Of a stretch of 64,000 bases of DNA, positions 11,461 through 22,299 are shown in pieces. How positions within the stretch are numbered: position 1 is the stretch's first letter; each line of letters begins with the position of its first letter. Source of the DNA: Diphasiastrum complanatum (taxonomy: Eukaryota > Streptophyta > Lycopodiopsida > Lycopodiales > Lycopodiaceae). The notes under the pieces were generated by a model that saw only the letters and a list, made by a program, of their open reading frames with translations, made no database searches and was not told where the DNA came from. The position numbers and the translations under genes were made by a program. Location of the stretch: positions 14,740,963 to 14,804,962 of the forward strand of contig CM055102.1 in the NCBI GenBank assembly GCA_029204225.1. The letters run 5' to 3'.

Positions 11461-12181
11461 TATGTTGGAAGCCAATTCTGAAGGGTATTCCTCCAACCAG
11501 CATACTGTACCCTTGGTGGATGGAGCAGTCCCCAAGGTGAGTCATTACTATCATTGCAACCCGAATTATATAGAGCTGATCAAACAAGAATTGTAGAAAT
11601 TACTAGATGTTGTTTTTATTTATAAAATCGAGCACACTAAGTGGGTATTGCCAATAGTCATTGTACCCAAGAAGAACGGCAAGATGCGGACTTATGTGAA
11701 TCTTAAAGCATTAAATTCAGTCACCAAGATGGACCATTTTCTCTTACCATTTACGGAAAGTGTCCTTGATAAAGTAGTTGGAGCAGAAGCCTACAATTTC
11801 TTGGACAGCTTCAGCGGTTACAATCAGGTGAAGATAGCGCCACAAGATCAGCATAAGACAACATTCGCCACAGAATGGGGGACCTATGCCTATAAGGTGA
11901 TGTTGTTTGGACTTTGCAATGCCCCAAGTACTTTTCAACGAGTTATGCAGACGACATTCAAAGAGTATTTGTAGAAGTTTTTGCAGATTTTCTTGGATGG
12001 TCTATGCGTGCATGGACCTAACTCGGAGCACTTATCCAACTTGGAGAAGGTGCTGAAGAAATGTCGTGAGTATCAGATATCCCTTAACCCAGAAAAGTGT
12101 CAATTTTGGGTGACATATGGCCTAATCCTTGGCCACATAGTATCTAGACACGGAATCGCCACAGACCTATGTCGAAGATAA
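11461..12181 (+). pseudogene. Gypsy reverse transcriptase relic (Tat/Athila-like)
   Basis: The frame around 11550 (NYIELIKQEL, stop, KLLDVVFIYKIEHTKWVLP) leads to RT blocks IVIVPKKNGKMRTYVNLKAL, YNFLDSFSGYNQVKIAPQDQ and MLFGLCNAPSTFQRVM. After a TAG at about 11972 the catalytic box reads IFLDGLCVHG, where the family has DD, so one catalytic Asp is lost. PEKCQFWVTYGLILGHIVS closes the thumb region. It belongs to a non-chromovirus gypsy lineage, unlike the pol at 5.8 kb. Gag and protease proper are missing. Confidence 0.85.
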
Positions 12182-12309
12182 AGATCATTGTCGATCTACC
12201 ACCACCATGAACGATCCGCAGAGTCTACATTTTCATGGGTCATGCTAACTATTAGAAGATCTTCATTCTAGACTTTGCGAAATTAGCACAACCAATCTAC
12301 AAACTCACA

Positions 12310-12790
12310 ATGGAACCATATTGGACTGAGGAAGCCCTACAGGCTTTTCAGAAGCTTAAAGATGCATTGGTCTCAATGCCAATATTATGCCCACCCAATT
12401 GGTCCATAGAGTTTCATGTGCATACAGACGCATCAAAGTATGCAGCGGGAGCTATCTTAACCCAGCCAGGAGAACACAAAAAGGATTTTTCAATCTGATT
12501 TGCAAGCCGTCAGCTCAGTGGTTCAGAGATAATTTATTGGACAACAGAGCGGGAGGCACTGACAATGATTTATGTGGTTAAGAAGTTTCGACATTATTTG
12601 ATGGCCACACATTTTACTTTTTATATGGACTATCAACCCTTGCTATATCTTGTTAATAAAACTTGCAACACAAGGAGAATTACTCGTTGGTTACTCTTGT
12701 TGTTGGAGTTTGACTTTTGGATAGTGGTTCGTAAGGGAAAGCAACACTACATGGCGGATCATGTGTCGCGAATCAAGAGAAAAAAAATTG
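12310..12790 (+). pseudogene. Gypsy RNase H relic
   Basis: WTEEALQAFQKLKDALVSMP and IEFHVHTDASKYAAGAILTQ match gypsy RNase H, with the first catalytic Asp in HTDAS. A frameshift near 12490 follows, then HYLMATHFTFYMDYQPLLYL and HYMADHVSRI. It lies in register between the RT and the integrase. A similar but minus-strand copy is at 39480-40130. Confidence 0.82.
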
Positions 12791-13560
12791 CGGCCCTACC
12801 TGATGATGAGCTACCTGATGCTGCCTTATTCTACATTGACACTGTACCAGAATGGGCCACAAATATAGTTGGATATCTAATGCGGGGCCAACCAGATAAG
12901 TCTTTACCCAAGGCGGAACAACAAAAACTGATTTTGAAAGCTAGACCTTATCAGCTGATTGTCGGCCAGTTGTATCGAAGAGGACCAGATGATATTCTTT
13001 GAAGTTGTATTTTTCCACACGAGGCCACCCAAATTATCTCAATTTTGCATGAAGGCATGGGTGGTGATCATTTTGCATCCGACATTACGGTTCGCAAGTT
13101 CTGCAATCAGGATGCTGGTGGCCAACGATTCATAAAGATATGGATAAATACCTGAAGAAATGCGATGCGTGCCAAAGAGCTAGGAAGCCGACAAGACTGA
13201 ATTATGATTTGTTATATCTAGTTCTAGCTCAAGCACCATTCAAGAAGTGGGGATTGGATTATATCGGTCCTATTCATCCTGCCGCAAGCTCGATATATTA
13301 TCGTGGCCATGGATTACCTCACCAAGTGGGTCAAAGCCAAGGCAGTGCGGATAGCTGACGCTCGAGCAACTGCCAAGTTTCTATATGAGAATATCATTGT
13401 GCACTTCGGATGCCCGATGGAGATAGTCAACGATCGCGGAAGCCATTTCGTCAATGAGACCATCAAGGTCCTATTGGAGGAATTCTTCGTGATCCATAGA
13501 TTCAGCATGCCATATTATCCTCGGGTTAATGGATAGGCGGAATCATCCAATAGGATCTGC
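12791..13560 (+). pseudogene. Gypsy integrase relic
   Basis: After a linker (DDELPDAALFYIDTVPEWAT) the integrase zinc region appears with frameshifts (LIVGQLYRRGPDDIL, then CDACQRARKPT). In the core the first Asp is in KKWGLDYIGPI, the second in MEIVNDRGSHFVNE, and the region of the third reads YPRVNG-stop-AESSNR. That TAG is one C-to-T change from CAG (Gln in the family). Sequence homology ends near 13560, so the C-terminal part and 3' LTR are missing. Confidence 0.82.
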
Positions 13561-15430
13561 AGGCTGCCAAATGCATGACCTACCAACCGCGTGACCAACC
13601 AAGACTTGAATGTTGAGAGTTGATTTTGAAAGCTGAAAAGAGATCGTTGAATCCTGATTCACAAGCCAAGACTCAGAGACATTTGATAGAGAAAGGCTAG
13701 AGCCCAAAACTTTCTGCAAGCAATGCAAGCCAGTGCACTCCTCCTCCTCAGTCTTGAGAGATAGATCAAGAGGTGAAATTTTTTGAAAAACCATGAAATT
13801 GATGAATGGCCGTTTTAAGTTTACATTCCATGGAATGAAATTAAATGAGCAGTTATTGCTTTGAGCGAGTTCGGAGGAGTGACTCACGAGTCATGACTCA
13901 ATCCATGAGTTAGGACTCCTTAACTCATGACTAGTCTTCAATTTAGGGCTAGGGCTAAAGGGCCTTAAAGGTTGAAGCCTTTTAACTTTAACATCTTACA
14001 TGGCCATGGGCTATGTTATATGGGCCATGGGCTATGACTCTTAAACCTAGGCATAAAAATAAAATCTACTCGATTTTAAGAAAACCTAAAAGTTTAAAAC
14101 TTATAGGCTAAAAGCATTTTTTTTATATAAATTTTGTAAGCTAATACCCTATCTCTCATAGCTTAATAGGCTTATTACCTATAGGTGATTCTAACATGTA
14201 GGTTGTTGAAACCTACAAGAATAATACTATTAGGTGAATTGTAAATATAGTGGGCTTTTCTATATGGATTATAGGTTTTTTGCAAGCACTGGAACTTACA
14301 CATGAACTCGAAGTCCAATTCGAATTTCTTTCTACATCTTAAATTCTTGTCACAAATTGATGTAATGGCTTTTTCCTCCAGGTTCAACGACCAATCCACA
14401 CTCAAATCTCCGCATGTTTCAACGTCCAAGCCAGTTTTAGTGAAAAAAACTTTGTTCTTTCTCCATTGCCAACTGGTACTAGTAAATCACAAAACAAGTC
14501 TATTGACACAAGACTTTTTCTTGTTCTTTTCTCGTTGCCCAGAATATGGATAGATCACAGAACTGTGGGTTTTTTTGGTAACAAGCATTTCAAGGGCTCG
14601 GGTTAGTTAGGGCCCGAGTCATGTGAAGTAGTAAATAGTAACGACTTAGATGTAAGGGTCACTGACGCGTGTTTTTGGTAGGTTCCTTGGTATGTAGTGC
14701 ACAGACCCTTTTCTTGGCACATGAACCAAAATGTTTTTAGTCTTACAAACACTCAAGTTTCAAATGCCTCAAAAAAAATTCTTTTACTGATATTCAACGA
14801 CATCTTTTAATGTAGGTCTGCACACTTTTGATGAGAATGTTCAACCGGAGGCGATTTCAATGCCCAAACGAGCGGCTGCATCCTAGCACAAGCGCATGAA
14901 CCCCAAGCCCAACGCCAATTGGGTCGCGAATAATCCTATCTCATATAGCATATTGAACGGTGTTGCATCTTGTGGTGTCATTGAGAGGTCCTTGAGTTTT
15001 TACAAGTACACGTAATGAATTTCATGCTTCACGAGTAGGTACAACATATTCTACGTAAAACACGTTTGTCATGACCCTAATACCATGGAATATTGTGAAT
15101 CCAATGCAGGTTCCTCCTCACACTCTTCACTGAACAAGAAGACTTGTTTATTGACCTTTTTGTTGGACAAGTAATCTAGCATGGGCATCTATGCAAAGCA
15201 ATAGACATTGCATTTGCATGGAAAATGATGAGGAAATGTACACTAATTTTCTCCACAAACTAGAAAGATTGTCAAAGGTATGAAAAATTTCCATTTGAAA
15301 AACACCTGAACACATTCCAGCAGGTACATCGACTTGTGTATGTAATCTACTTGTTTCTTGCAAAATTCTAACTCTAGTTCGCATCTCTATATAGGAGTAG
15401 GAGCCAGTGCATCCTCGATCGGTTTCATTT
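13561..15430. other. Unassigned stretch
   Basis: Nothing recognisable as a gene or a known element. A 114-codon minus-strand frame (13543-13887) has no family motif. The text at 14815-15015 reads through one stop as a plausible protein (FDENVQPEAISMPKRAAAS and further), but I do not recognise it. Inverted repeats sit at 13888-13928. Confidence 0.5.
13888..13928. repeat. Palindrome and hairpin cluster
   Basis: GAGTCATGACTC (13888-13899) is a perfect 12-bp palindrome. It is followed by ATGAGTTA .. TAACTCAT arms around GGACTCCT. The TGACTCA cores resemble bZIP-type sites, but no gene is nearby. Confidence 0.6.
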
Positions 15431-16262
15431 TGTGAAAAATGCAAAAATAAGCTTGGTAGAGGCCAAAAATCTTGTATATAGATAAACACACATGTGTGGA
15501 GCCTGTTCCCATGTGTGAAACTAGTGTACTTGTCATGTACCATAATCATATATGTTGTACATATGATTTAATTCAAGTTCTAGTGGCTAAAATGGCCAAA
15601 AACTAGTTTTCTAGATATGTGACACATGGCATCAATCTGTTGATTGCATGAGCCAAATATTCTGGTTAGGTGTCATATCCCATGTGTAGAGGACAGCTCA
15701 CACATGTGGAATAAGTTGAAGTAGACGAATTTTGACTTCTAGAAGATTTCCAAGTAGATCTCCATATAGAAGGAAAATGGACCAAAAGTGCTCAAAATGG
15801 AAGGTTTTGTCCAAGTGTCAGTTTTGCATGATGAATCATCATATGACAAAGCACCTTCACACATGTGGGATCAGAGGGATGATCAGTACCACGAGCTCCT
15901 ACTTATTGTATATATAGAGCCACATTTGGCCATAATCATTGTGAGACACCAATCTTGGTTTTGGAAGCAATTTTGAGTGATTCTCTCCATTTGTCTACAT
16001 TTGTTTTGATTGTTTTGAGGTTCTATCAATGTGTACTTGATTTTCAGGTTGGAGTCCGTACTCAGACAGTGTTTCACACGTGTGAAACCATAAATTACAC
16101 TTACCTTCAATTAATGATTTTTCTTGTTAGGATTTTGTGTCTAAAATTGATCTAGATTGATCTTAATCTGAAGTAGATTGATAGATCAAGTAATCTGACA
16201 ACCAATCCCTCTTGAGGATCAGATTAGGATCCACTCTTGGTCCTTTTTGTACTTTTTGCACA
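15431..16262 (+). repeat. 5' LTR of the non-autonomous C2 element (832 bp)
   Basis: It starts TGTGAAAAATGC and ends TTTTTGCACA right before the primer site, giving TGTG..CACA ends. GTTTCACACGTGTGAAAC, a perfect palindrome with a G-box core, is at 16071-16088. Confidence 0.88.
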
Positions 16263-16274
16263 TGGTATCAGAGC
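16263..16274 (+). other. Primer binding site, tRNA-iMet type
   Basis: TGGTATCAGAGC matches the common plant copia primer site and abuts the LTR. Confidence 0.95.
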
Positions 16275-17935
16275 CTAGTACAAGAGGTTTTGTTGAAATT
16301 GATAGGGTTAATCCAAATCAAAGCCAAAATTAGCAGCTTTTTGGAAACTAGTCAAATTTTGTGTAGCGAGTTGGATTTGATAGCTATATTCAAAATTTTG
16401 GGTCCAGATCTTGTTGTGGGCTATAGGAATCCTTTTCGCACGTGTGAGGCTGTACAGATCTGGTTTTGACTGAGAAATTTCAAAAATGTGTCGAATTTGA
16501 CTCACATACCCAATTTGAGTGATTTTTGGTGCAAAATCAAGCATTTTCTATAGAGAATCTAATCTTTTGATTAGTTTTTGGATTAGATCAGCCAAGAAAT
16601 TAAATTTGAAGCTTGAATTAGGTGCATTAATTGATTATCTCTAATTTTTTGAGTGCATGTTGAAGTTGAGAGAGATTTTGCCAAAAATCATAGATTAAGG
16701 AGTGATATGCAAGGTGAGAGGTTGAAATCCATTGTACCATCACTCTAGATTTGTTCAAGAGTGATAGGGTCAAGTTTAGAAGCATCAATTTGCTAGAAAA
16801 CATCCTTGGATCTGTCCTCCAAGTGAAACCTTTGAGAGTTTCTAGTGCATATAGAGCATCTATGCAAATCTTTTGTAGAATTTGACATAGATTGGCTTAA
16901 ATTGAGAGTTCTAGAAAAGAGATTGGGATCCAAGTCACATTGTTCAACCCTACTCAATTTGTTTGAGTGATTGTAAGGTTTGAAAAGAGTCATTAAGGTG
17001 TCTATTGCAAATGTGTAGAGAGAGATCCAATTTTCTAAAGAGTTCCTTCCTTTGTATAGGGCAAGACCTAGAAGCTCATTATGTGTTGTTATAGGTGAAG
17101 AATTTGTCTTCTCCTAGGTGATCAAATCTTTCTAAGTGGTATTAGCTCTTTGAAGCACAATATCTTAGTGAGAAAAATCACAACTTTTGATTTTGAATTT
17201 CATTCCAAGTCTTAAAAAGTAGAGTAATTGGTGGAATCCAATAGGAGTGATTGAATTCAATTTGTTGAGCAAAAATTGACATAGAATGTATGAAACTCAA
17301 ATTAGTTCTATTCAACTTTCTTTGTAAGAGTGTGAGGGTTAATTTGTGATCCCATTGGATGTCTAGAATAAGGAGGAGTCCATATTTGAGTATTCATGCA
17401 TGGTTGAGATCTTTGTGAATCTCTAGTTGTCTAACTTTTTAAGCTTTGTGAAAAATTGGTGGTATAGTTTGCTGTCAAATCAAATCAAATTCATTATAAA
17501 TCTCAAGTGTGAGATTATTTGGGTCAAGATTGAGTCCAAAAGAAGTGATTAAGTTTGATTTTCATGTATTTGAAACAAAACCCATCTTTTGTTCAAGAAT
17601 CTCAAGTGTTGAGAGAACTAGTCAAGTGAAAAGGAAAATCTAGGTGTCAAATCTTTTTCATATCCATTTCAACTTTCAAAAGAAAGAGTCATTGGTATTT
17701 GATGAGTCCAATAGGAGATTGGATATGATTTCTTTAGTGATTTGATTCAAAGATTGTGTGCTTTTGTCTTAGTGATCAAAGCAAAGTTTCCAAGTAACTA
17801 GTCATTACTGTGAAGATTGATTCTTAGGTTTGTGAGCTAGATCTTTTGTAGATCCTTCTAGATTGTTGAAGATTTTCAAATCTAATCTCTTGAAAGTCAC
17901 AAATTTGTAGAATCATATCACAGGTTTTTATTCAC
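16275..17935 (+). other. C2 leader
   Basis: No coding frame. The first few hundred bases match, in reverse complement, the sequence upstream of gag in the minus-strand C2 copy (about 37356-37765). Confidence 0.7.
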
Positions 17936-18163
17936 ATGGCATCAATAGGTGGCATCCTATTGAAGGAAAGAAAGGATCCTGAGTGCAACCTTTGTGGCAA
18001 GGGAGGATATTTTTTTCTCAAGATGCTACAAAAAGAAGACCAGTCCATCCAAGGAGAACCAAAGCAAGGGGGCCGAGGTGAAGGATGGAGCTTCAAGTTC
18101 AAAATGCAAATACAAGAAGGACAAGTCCAAGGAAAGGTGTTTCCTTTGTGGAAAGGTGAATGA
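17936..18163 (+). pseudogene. Gag stub with zinc-knuckle remnant
   Basis: ATG at 17936 gives MASIGGILL, like the gag start MASMGDFLL of the autonomous C2 copy. It then jumps directly to CNLCGKGGYF, a zinc-knuckle remnant lacking its His and last Cys. About 250 codons of gag core are therefore deleted. The frame stops at 18161. Confidence 0.65.
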
Positions 18164-18317
18164 GGCTTGAAGTCTCACAAGGACTTGCAAGATTTGTCTT
18201 CAAGAGTCTATCACAACACATGTCAAATCTTTTGAAATTTTTCATTTGGAAGTGCATTGTTTGGTTCAAGATGCAAAGATAGATGTCACTTTCATGAAAG
18301 TAACTTAGATTTATTTT

Positions 18318-18869
18318 ATGTCCTTGGAAAGTATTCTGCTTGGAACTTTGGACAAGTTCAAACTTATTGTTATTATCCAAGAGAAATTAATCAAGAATAA
18401 GGAGCAATCACAAAATGAAAATAGTTTCATTTATGCTCTCATGTCAACTTATGATGAACCATTTTTCTTTGAAGAGATTTTTGTATCTCAAAGGTGGATT
18501 AAGACAATACTAGTTGAGTGTGATGTCTTAAAGTATAGCAAAGCATGTTTTCCTTGTAAGCTTACATTAGTTATGAAGTCAAGGAAATGGAAATGTCTTC
18601 ATAATGTAAATTCTTTTAGTTTCAATAAGATCATGAATGATGTGTTCATTCATAAAGATGAAAATTGCAAGTTTTCAATCTTAAAGGCAAGTTCTAAACT
18701 TCTTATGAAAATAAGTGAAGCATCCAAAGTGGACACTTATATCCATAAGCAAGTAGTTAGCCTTATTGAGATGAAAATACCTTTTGATTTTAATATTAGG
18801 AAAATCATGCCAAGTTGTGGTGATTTTTGGACTTATGTTTCAAACACTTTGTTATTACATCATGCATAG
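18318..18869 (+). CDS. Unrecognised 183-codon ORF inside the C2 element
   Basis: I do not recognise this protein. The frame runs from the ATG at 18318 to the TAG at 18867-18869 with no stop. The product is rich in Lys, Ser, Phe and Ile, has scattered Cys (CDVLKYSKACFPCKL, KWKCLH) and no clear signal peptide or membrane segment. It occupies the place of pol in a non-autonomous LTR element, so it may be captured host sequence or a remnant too diverged to recognise. An overlapping frame continues to 19029, suggesting one frameshift near the end. There is no evidence that it is expressed. Confidence 0.4.
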   Translation: MSLESILLGTLDKFKLIVIIQEKLIKNKEQSQNENSFIYALMSTYDEPFFFEEIFVSQRWIKTILVECDVLKYSKACFPCKLTLVMKSRKWKCLHNVNSFSFNKIMNDVFIHKDENCKFSILKASSKLLMKISEASKVDTYIHKQVVSLIEMKIPFDFNIRKIMPSCGDFWTYVSNTLLLHHA

Positions 18870-19253
18870 TCTTGCCAATTTGAATGAGTCTAATTCGCTA
18901 GATCGTGGTAACATGATGGTAGATCTTTGTGATCCTAATAAATCAAGAAAAAATCTTTATTTTCTCATGAAGGAGCATGCACATGAAGAAGGAGCAAGCC
19001 TCAAGGTCAAGCATCTACATGAAAATTGAAAGGAATCAATTTTGGAGGTGCTAGGATGGTGCAAAGCTCTCAAGCTCATCAAAGATGTCAACATCAAAGA
19101 AGCACTATCATGGATATGGTGATTTCAGATCAACATCAAGCTCATTGGCTGATCTTCACACTTTTTCAACCAGCAAAGGCCAATTCAGCCCATGGAGTCA
19201 AGTTCAAGATCATCATGTTTCCCATCAAGCTAGATTTACCAAGCCATATTTTT

Positions 19254-19259
19254 GAGGAG
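19254..19259 (+). other. Purine tract before the C2 3' LTR
   Basis: GAGGAG immediately precedes the TG of the 3' LTR, a short polypurine tract. Confidence 0.5.
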
Positions 19260-20035
19260 TGTGAAAAATGCAAAAATAAGCTTGGTAGAGGCCAAAAATC
19301 TTGTATATAGATAAACACACATGTGTGGAGCCTGTTCCCATGTGTGAAACTAGTGTACTTGTCATGTACCGTAATCATATATGTTGTACATATGATTTAA
19401 TTCAAGTTCTAGTGGCTAAAATGGCCAAAAATTAGTTTTCTAGATATGTGACACATGGCATCAATCTATTGATTGCATGAGCCAAATATTTTGGTTAGGT
19501 ATCATATCCCATGTGTAGAGGACAGCTCACACGTGTGGAATAAGCTGAAGTAGGCAAATTTTGACTTCTAGAAGATTTCCAAGTAGATCTCCATATAGAA
19601 GGAAAATGGACCAAAAGTGCTCAAAATAGAAGGTTTTGTCCAAGTGTCAGTTTTGCATGATGAATCATCATATGACAAAGCAAATTCACACATGGGGGAT
19701 CAGAGGGATGATCAGTACCACGAGCTCTCACTTATTGTATATATAGAGCCACATTTGGCCATAATCATTGTGAGACACCAATCTTCGTTTTGGAAGCAAT
19801 TTTGAGTGATTCTTTCCATTTGTTTACATTTGTTTTGATTGTTTTGAGGTTCTATCAATGTGTACTTGATTTTTAGGTCGGAGTCCATACTCAGATAGTG
19901 TTTCACATGTGTGAAACCATAAAGTACACTTACATTCAATTAATTATTGTTCTTGTTAGGATTTTGTGTCTCTAATTGATCTAGATTGATCTTAATCTGA
20001 AGTAGATTGATAGATCAAGTAATCTGACAACCAAT
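19260..20035 (+). repeat. 3' LTR of the C2 element, end missing
   Basis: It matches 15431-16206 with scattered substitutions and diverges after CTGACAACCAAT. The final part present in the 5' LTR is absent. The palindrome at 19900-19917 has one C-to-T change (CACATGTG core). Confidence 0.88.
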
Positions 20036-20419
20036 TTCTCTATCCACATTGCCTTTTGAAAATTAATAACATCTATTCAAAAGAACCACGTGCGATGATA
20101 CCTGACAAAATAGTGTACATCACACCCCAAACCCTAAATCCATAAAAATACTATTGAAAGAAGGGTCCTCAAGTTTCAGATTTGCTCGCCATTGTACACA
20201 TTTTCTAAAAAATGCTCGCCAATATCTGCTCGTTGACATATGCTCGCTGAGAAATGCTCGCCAAAAAAGTGCACCCCCTTGAGAGTTAACTCTTGAAACT
20301 TTAATGTGTCAAAAAAACTGACTCAGAAGCATCTATGAAAATCTCTGTGAGAGTTACTGATGGAAAAATCATCAAATTTGAGTGTTTGTGAGAGTTCATA
20401 AAGGCAGAATCTCACACAC
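20036..20419. other. Unassigned stretch
   Basis: No gene. There is a short local run of TGCTCGCC repeats at about 20184-20265 (ATTTGCTCGCC, ATGCTCGCC and similar). Confidence 0.5.
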
Positions 20420-20619
20420 ATTCACCTTCGCCCAACCTATAGTCACTGACATGACGGCCAACAAGAGAATGTGTGGCGTTGCCTCCTCCTCCTCGTCTCC
20501 CCCCTCCTCCATCACACGCATCCACCTTCGTCCAACCTCCAGTCACTGACATGACAACCAACAAGAGAATGCGTGGCATTGCCCCCTCCTCCTCGTCTCC
20601 CCCTGTTACCAGATGCCAC
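20420..20619 (+). repeat. 100-bp direct tandem duplication
   Basis: TTCACCTTCGCCCAACC at 20421 and TCCACCTTCGTCCAACC at 20521 begin two units with a period of exactly 100 bp. They share AGTCACTGACATGAC, CCAACAAGAGAATG and CTCCTCCTCGTCTCCCCC, with about a dozen differences. Confidence 0.9.
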
Positions 20620-22262
20620 ACCACCACCCCACAACTAACCACTTTTGTTTCTACCACCACCACATCTTCTTCTATTCAACCCTCCACTACTGTTTTCGCT
20701 TCCGTTCCTCTTTCATTTGTACAAACCACATTTGTAGTTGTTTCTTTCTCTTCCACCTCATCCATCAATATCGCTTCTTCCATATCTCCAGTCTCTACAT
20801 CCATTCCTATTCAGATCAACCCAAACTCTCCCGACACCTTGGCATGGATGCAGCTCATCCATCTTTCACCGCCGCGCCAAGGTTCATCTCCCCCTTCTTC
20901 TCCTTCCATCCTCCAAACCACCCTCCAATTTTCCTCTGTTCCTCCCATTCTTCAGTTTGAATAATCTATTCTTACCCTCGTTGCCACTACTGCTTTTTTC
21001 ACACCTCTCACCTCTCCTGTAAGGGTTGCTGAGGGCGACAATAAACCGTTGTCTGATGACGCATTTGTATAGATAGTGTTTATACCATCGCTAGATCGTA
21101 CTGATCCCACCGCACCTGATGGCATGAAATCTTCAAAAAAATTGGTTGAAAATGATGACAACACAGCATAGGTCATCGGGGCCTCCACACAACGAGCCCC
21201 TGCTAGCACCAACATACTAGCTGCTTTTACGGATTGCATGTCAGCCTATCAAGCCTTGGGGACTTATATCCAGGATGCGATAGCAGCCAAAATCTTGTTG
21301 GACAGCCGAGTACTACAACTAGCAACCAACAACACCCAGTTGCGAGCGAAAATCACAAAGCTGCAGCAAGAGTTGACGATAGCTCAACAACACGAGCTTG
21401 ACGGGCACTGAGAGATCACGAAGTTGCAACAAAAGGAAGACGGTCTCAATCAATACATCTAGAGCCTCTTCAAAGTGCTTACAGATGCTTCAGCAAAGGT
21501 GCAAGAGCTTCAATCTGAAACATTTCAAAGGCTTGCCTCCTTCCCACAGGCGCAACTCCAGATATACGAAGCCGAAAATACACATCTGGGAGCAGAGGTG
21601 CAAGAGCTACAAATTAAAAAGCTTGTCTGGTTAGCTCAACCCGCACCTGATACAAGGCCACTATCCCGAGTGGAAATGAATCTCTTCCGGCATCAGGTGT
21701 AGGTATATAGCCAAACCTTAAATAGCTACCAAGTATAGTTTGATAAATACAGGACAAGTGCCAACCAGGAGCTCGCTCAGGCAAAGCAAGCCTCAAGGCC
21801 TGCCAACGGTTTATGGAGCAGAAACCTCAACTAGCCCAGGTGGTAATTCCAGCGCCATCCATCTTCGATGTTGCACAGACAAGCTCCGGCCAGGACAAGG
21901 GAACACAAGCAGCAGAGGCAACTAGTCCAGATCAGGAATCGGGTGCACAAGATCAAGGGCCCCATGATATAGGACCAGACAATCAAGGTCAAGATCAGAA
22001 CCACGACATGGGTCCGAGCCAAAGCCAAGGGGAGGGCCAAGCCTCCAGATCTTGCGGCTCAAGATCCATATATGCCAGTCACGCTTTCCGACGTCCAAAG
22101 TCTGTGGAAGAGAAAATCAACAAGTTCCTAGCCAAATATCCCCACGAGTCCTCAAGAGGTGGCAGGCATATATCATTTTCGGCCTACAACAGATTTACTC
22201 CTTCCCTTTTACTTGCCCATAATACTTTTAGCAGTAGTAGATCTGTTGAAAAAATAATAAAA
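20473..22262 (+). pseudogene. Decayed Ser/Thr-rich coiled-coil protein gene
   Basis: I do not recognise the family. One reading direction stays protein-like for about 590 codons despite stops and frame changes. It has a Pro/Ser/Thr-rich start (from the ATG at 20473 or 20551), a middle part with heptad-like LQQ/LQ repeats (RAKITKLQQELTIAQQHE, AKVQELQSETFQRL, GAEVQELQIKKL) that should form a coiled coil, and a Gln/Asp/Gly-rich end (DQGPHDIGPDNQGQDQNHD) followed by FRRPKSVEEKINKFLAKYP. Several stops are TAG or TGA where CAG or CGA would fit. It could be the C-terminal half of a plant-mobile-domain-like or gag-like protein, which I cannot confirm. The frame ends at 22260-22262. Confidence 0.5.
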
Positions 22263-22299
22263 TAACGGTAATAATAGTACCTCTCAGGATTTAAATATC

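Larger units (their letters stand above)
15431..20035 (+). mobile_element. Non-autonomous copia-family element C2
   Basis: Two direct LTR copies (15431-16262 and 19260-20035) flank a 3-kb interior that has a tRNA-iMet primer site, a long leader, only a stub of gag, an unrecognised 183-codon ORF and a purine-rich tract before the 3' LTR. No protease, integrase, RT or RNase H was found. The LTR and leader match the minus-strand element at 32617-37780, which has copia proteins, so this copy probably depended on such relatives. The last 60 or so bases of the 3' LTR are missing, so no target duplication can be shown. Confidence 0.8.

Noticed and set aside
14815-15015. Possible host exon (FDENVQPEAISMPKRAAAS and following)
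   Set aside because: Only about 60 codons with a stop, no recognised family and no clear splice sites.
20412-20663. Gly/Val-rich minus-strand frame
   Set aside because: It is the shadow of the tandem duplication and of the Ser/Pro-rich plus-strand frame.
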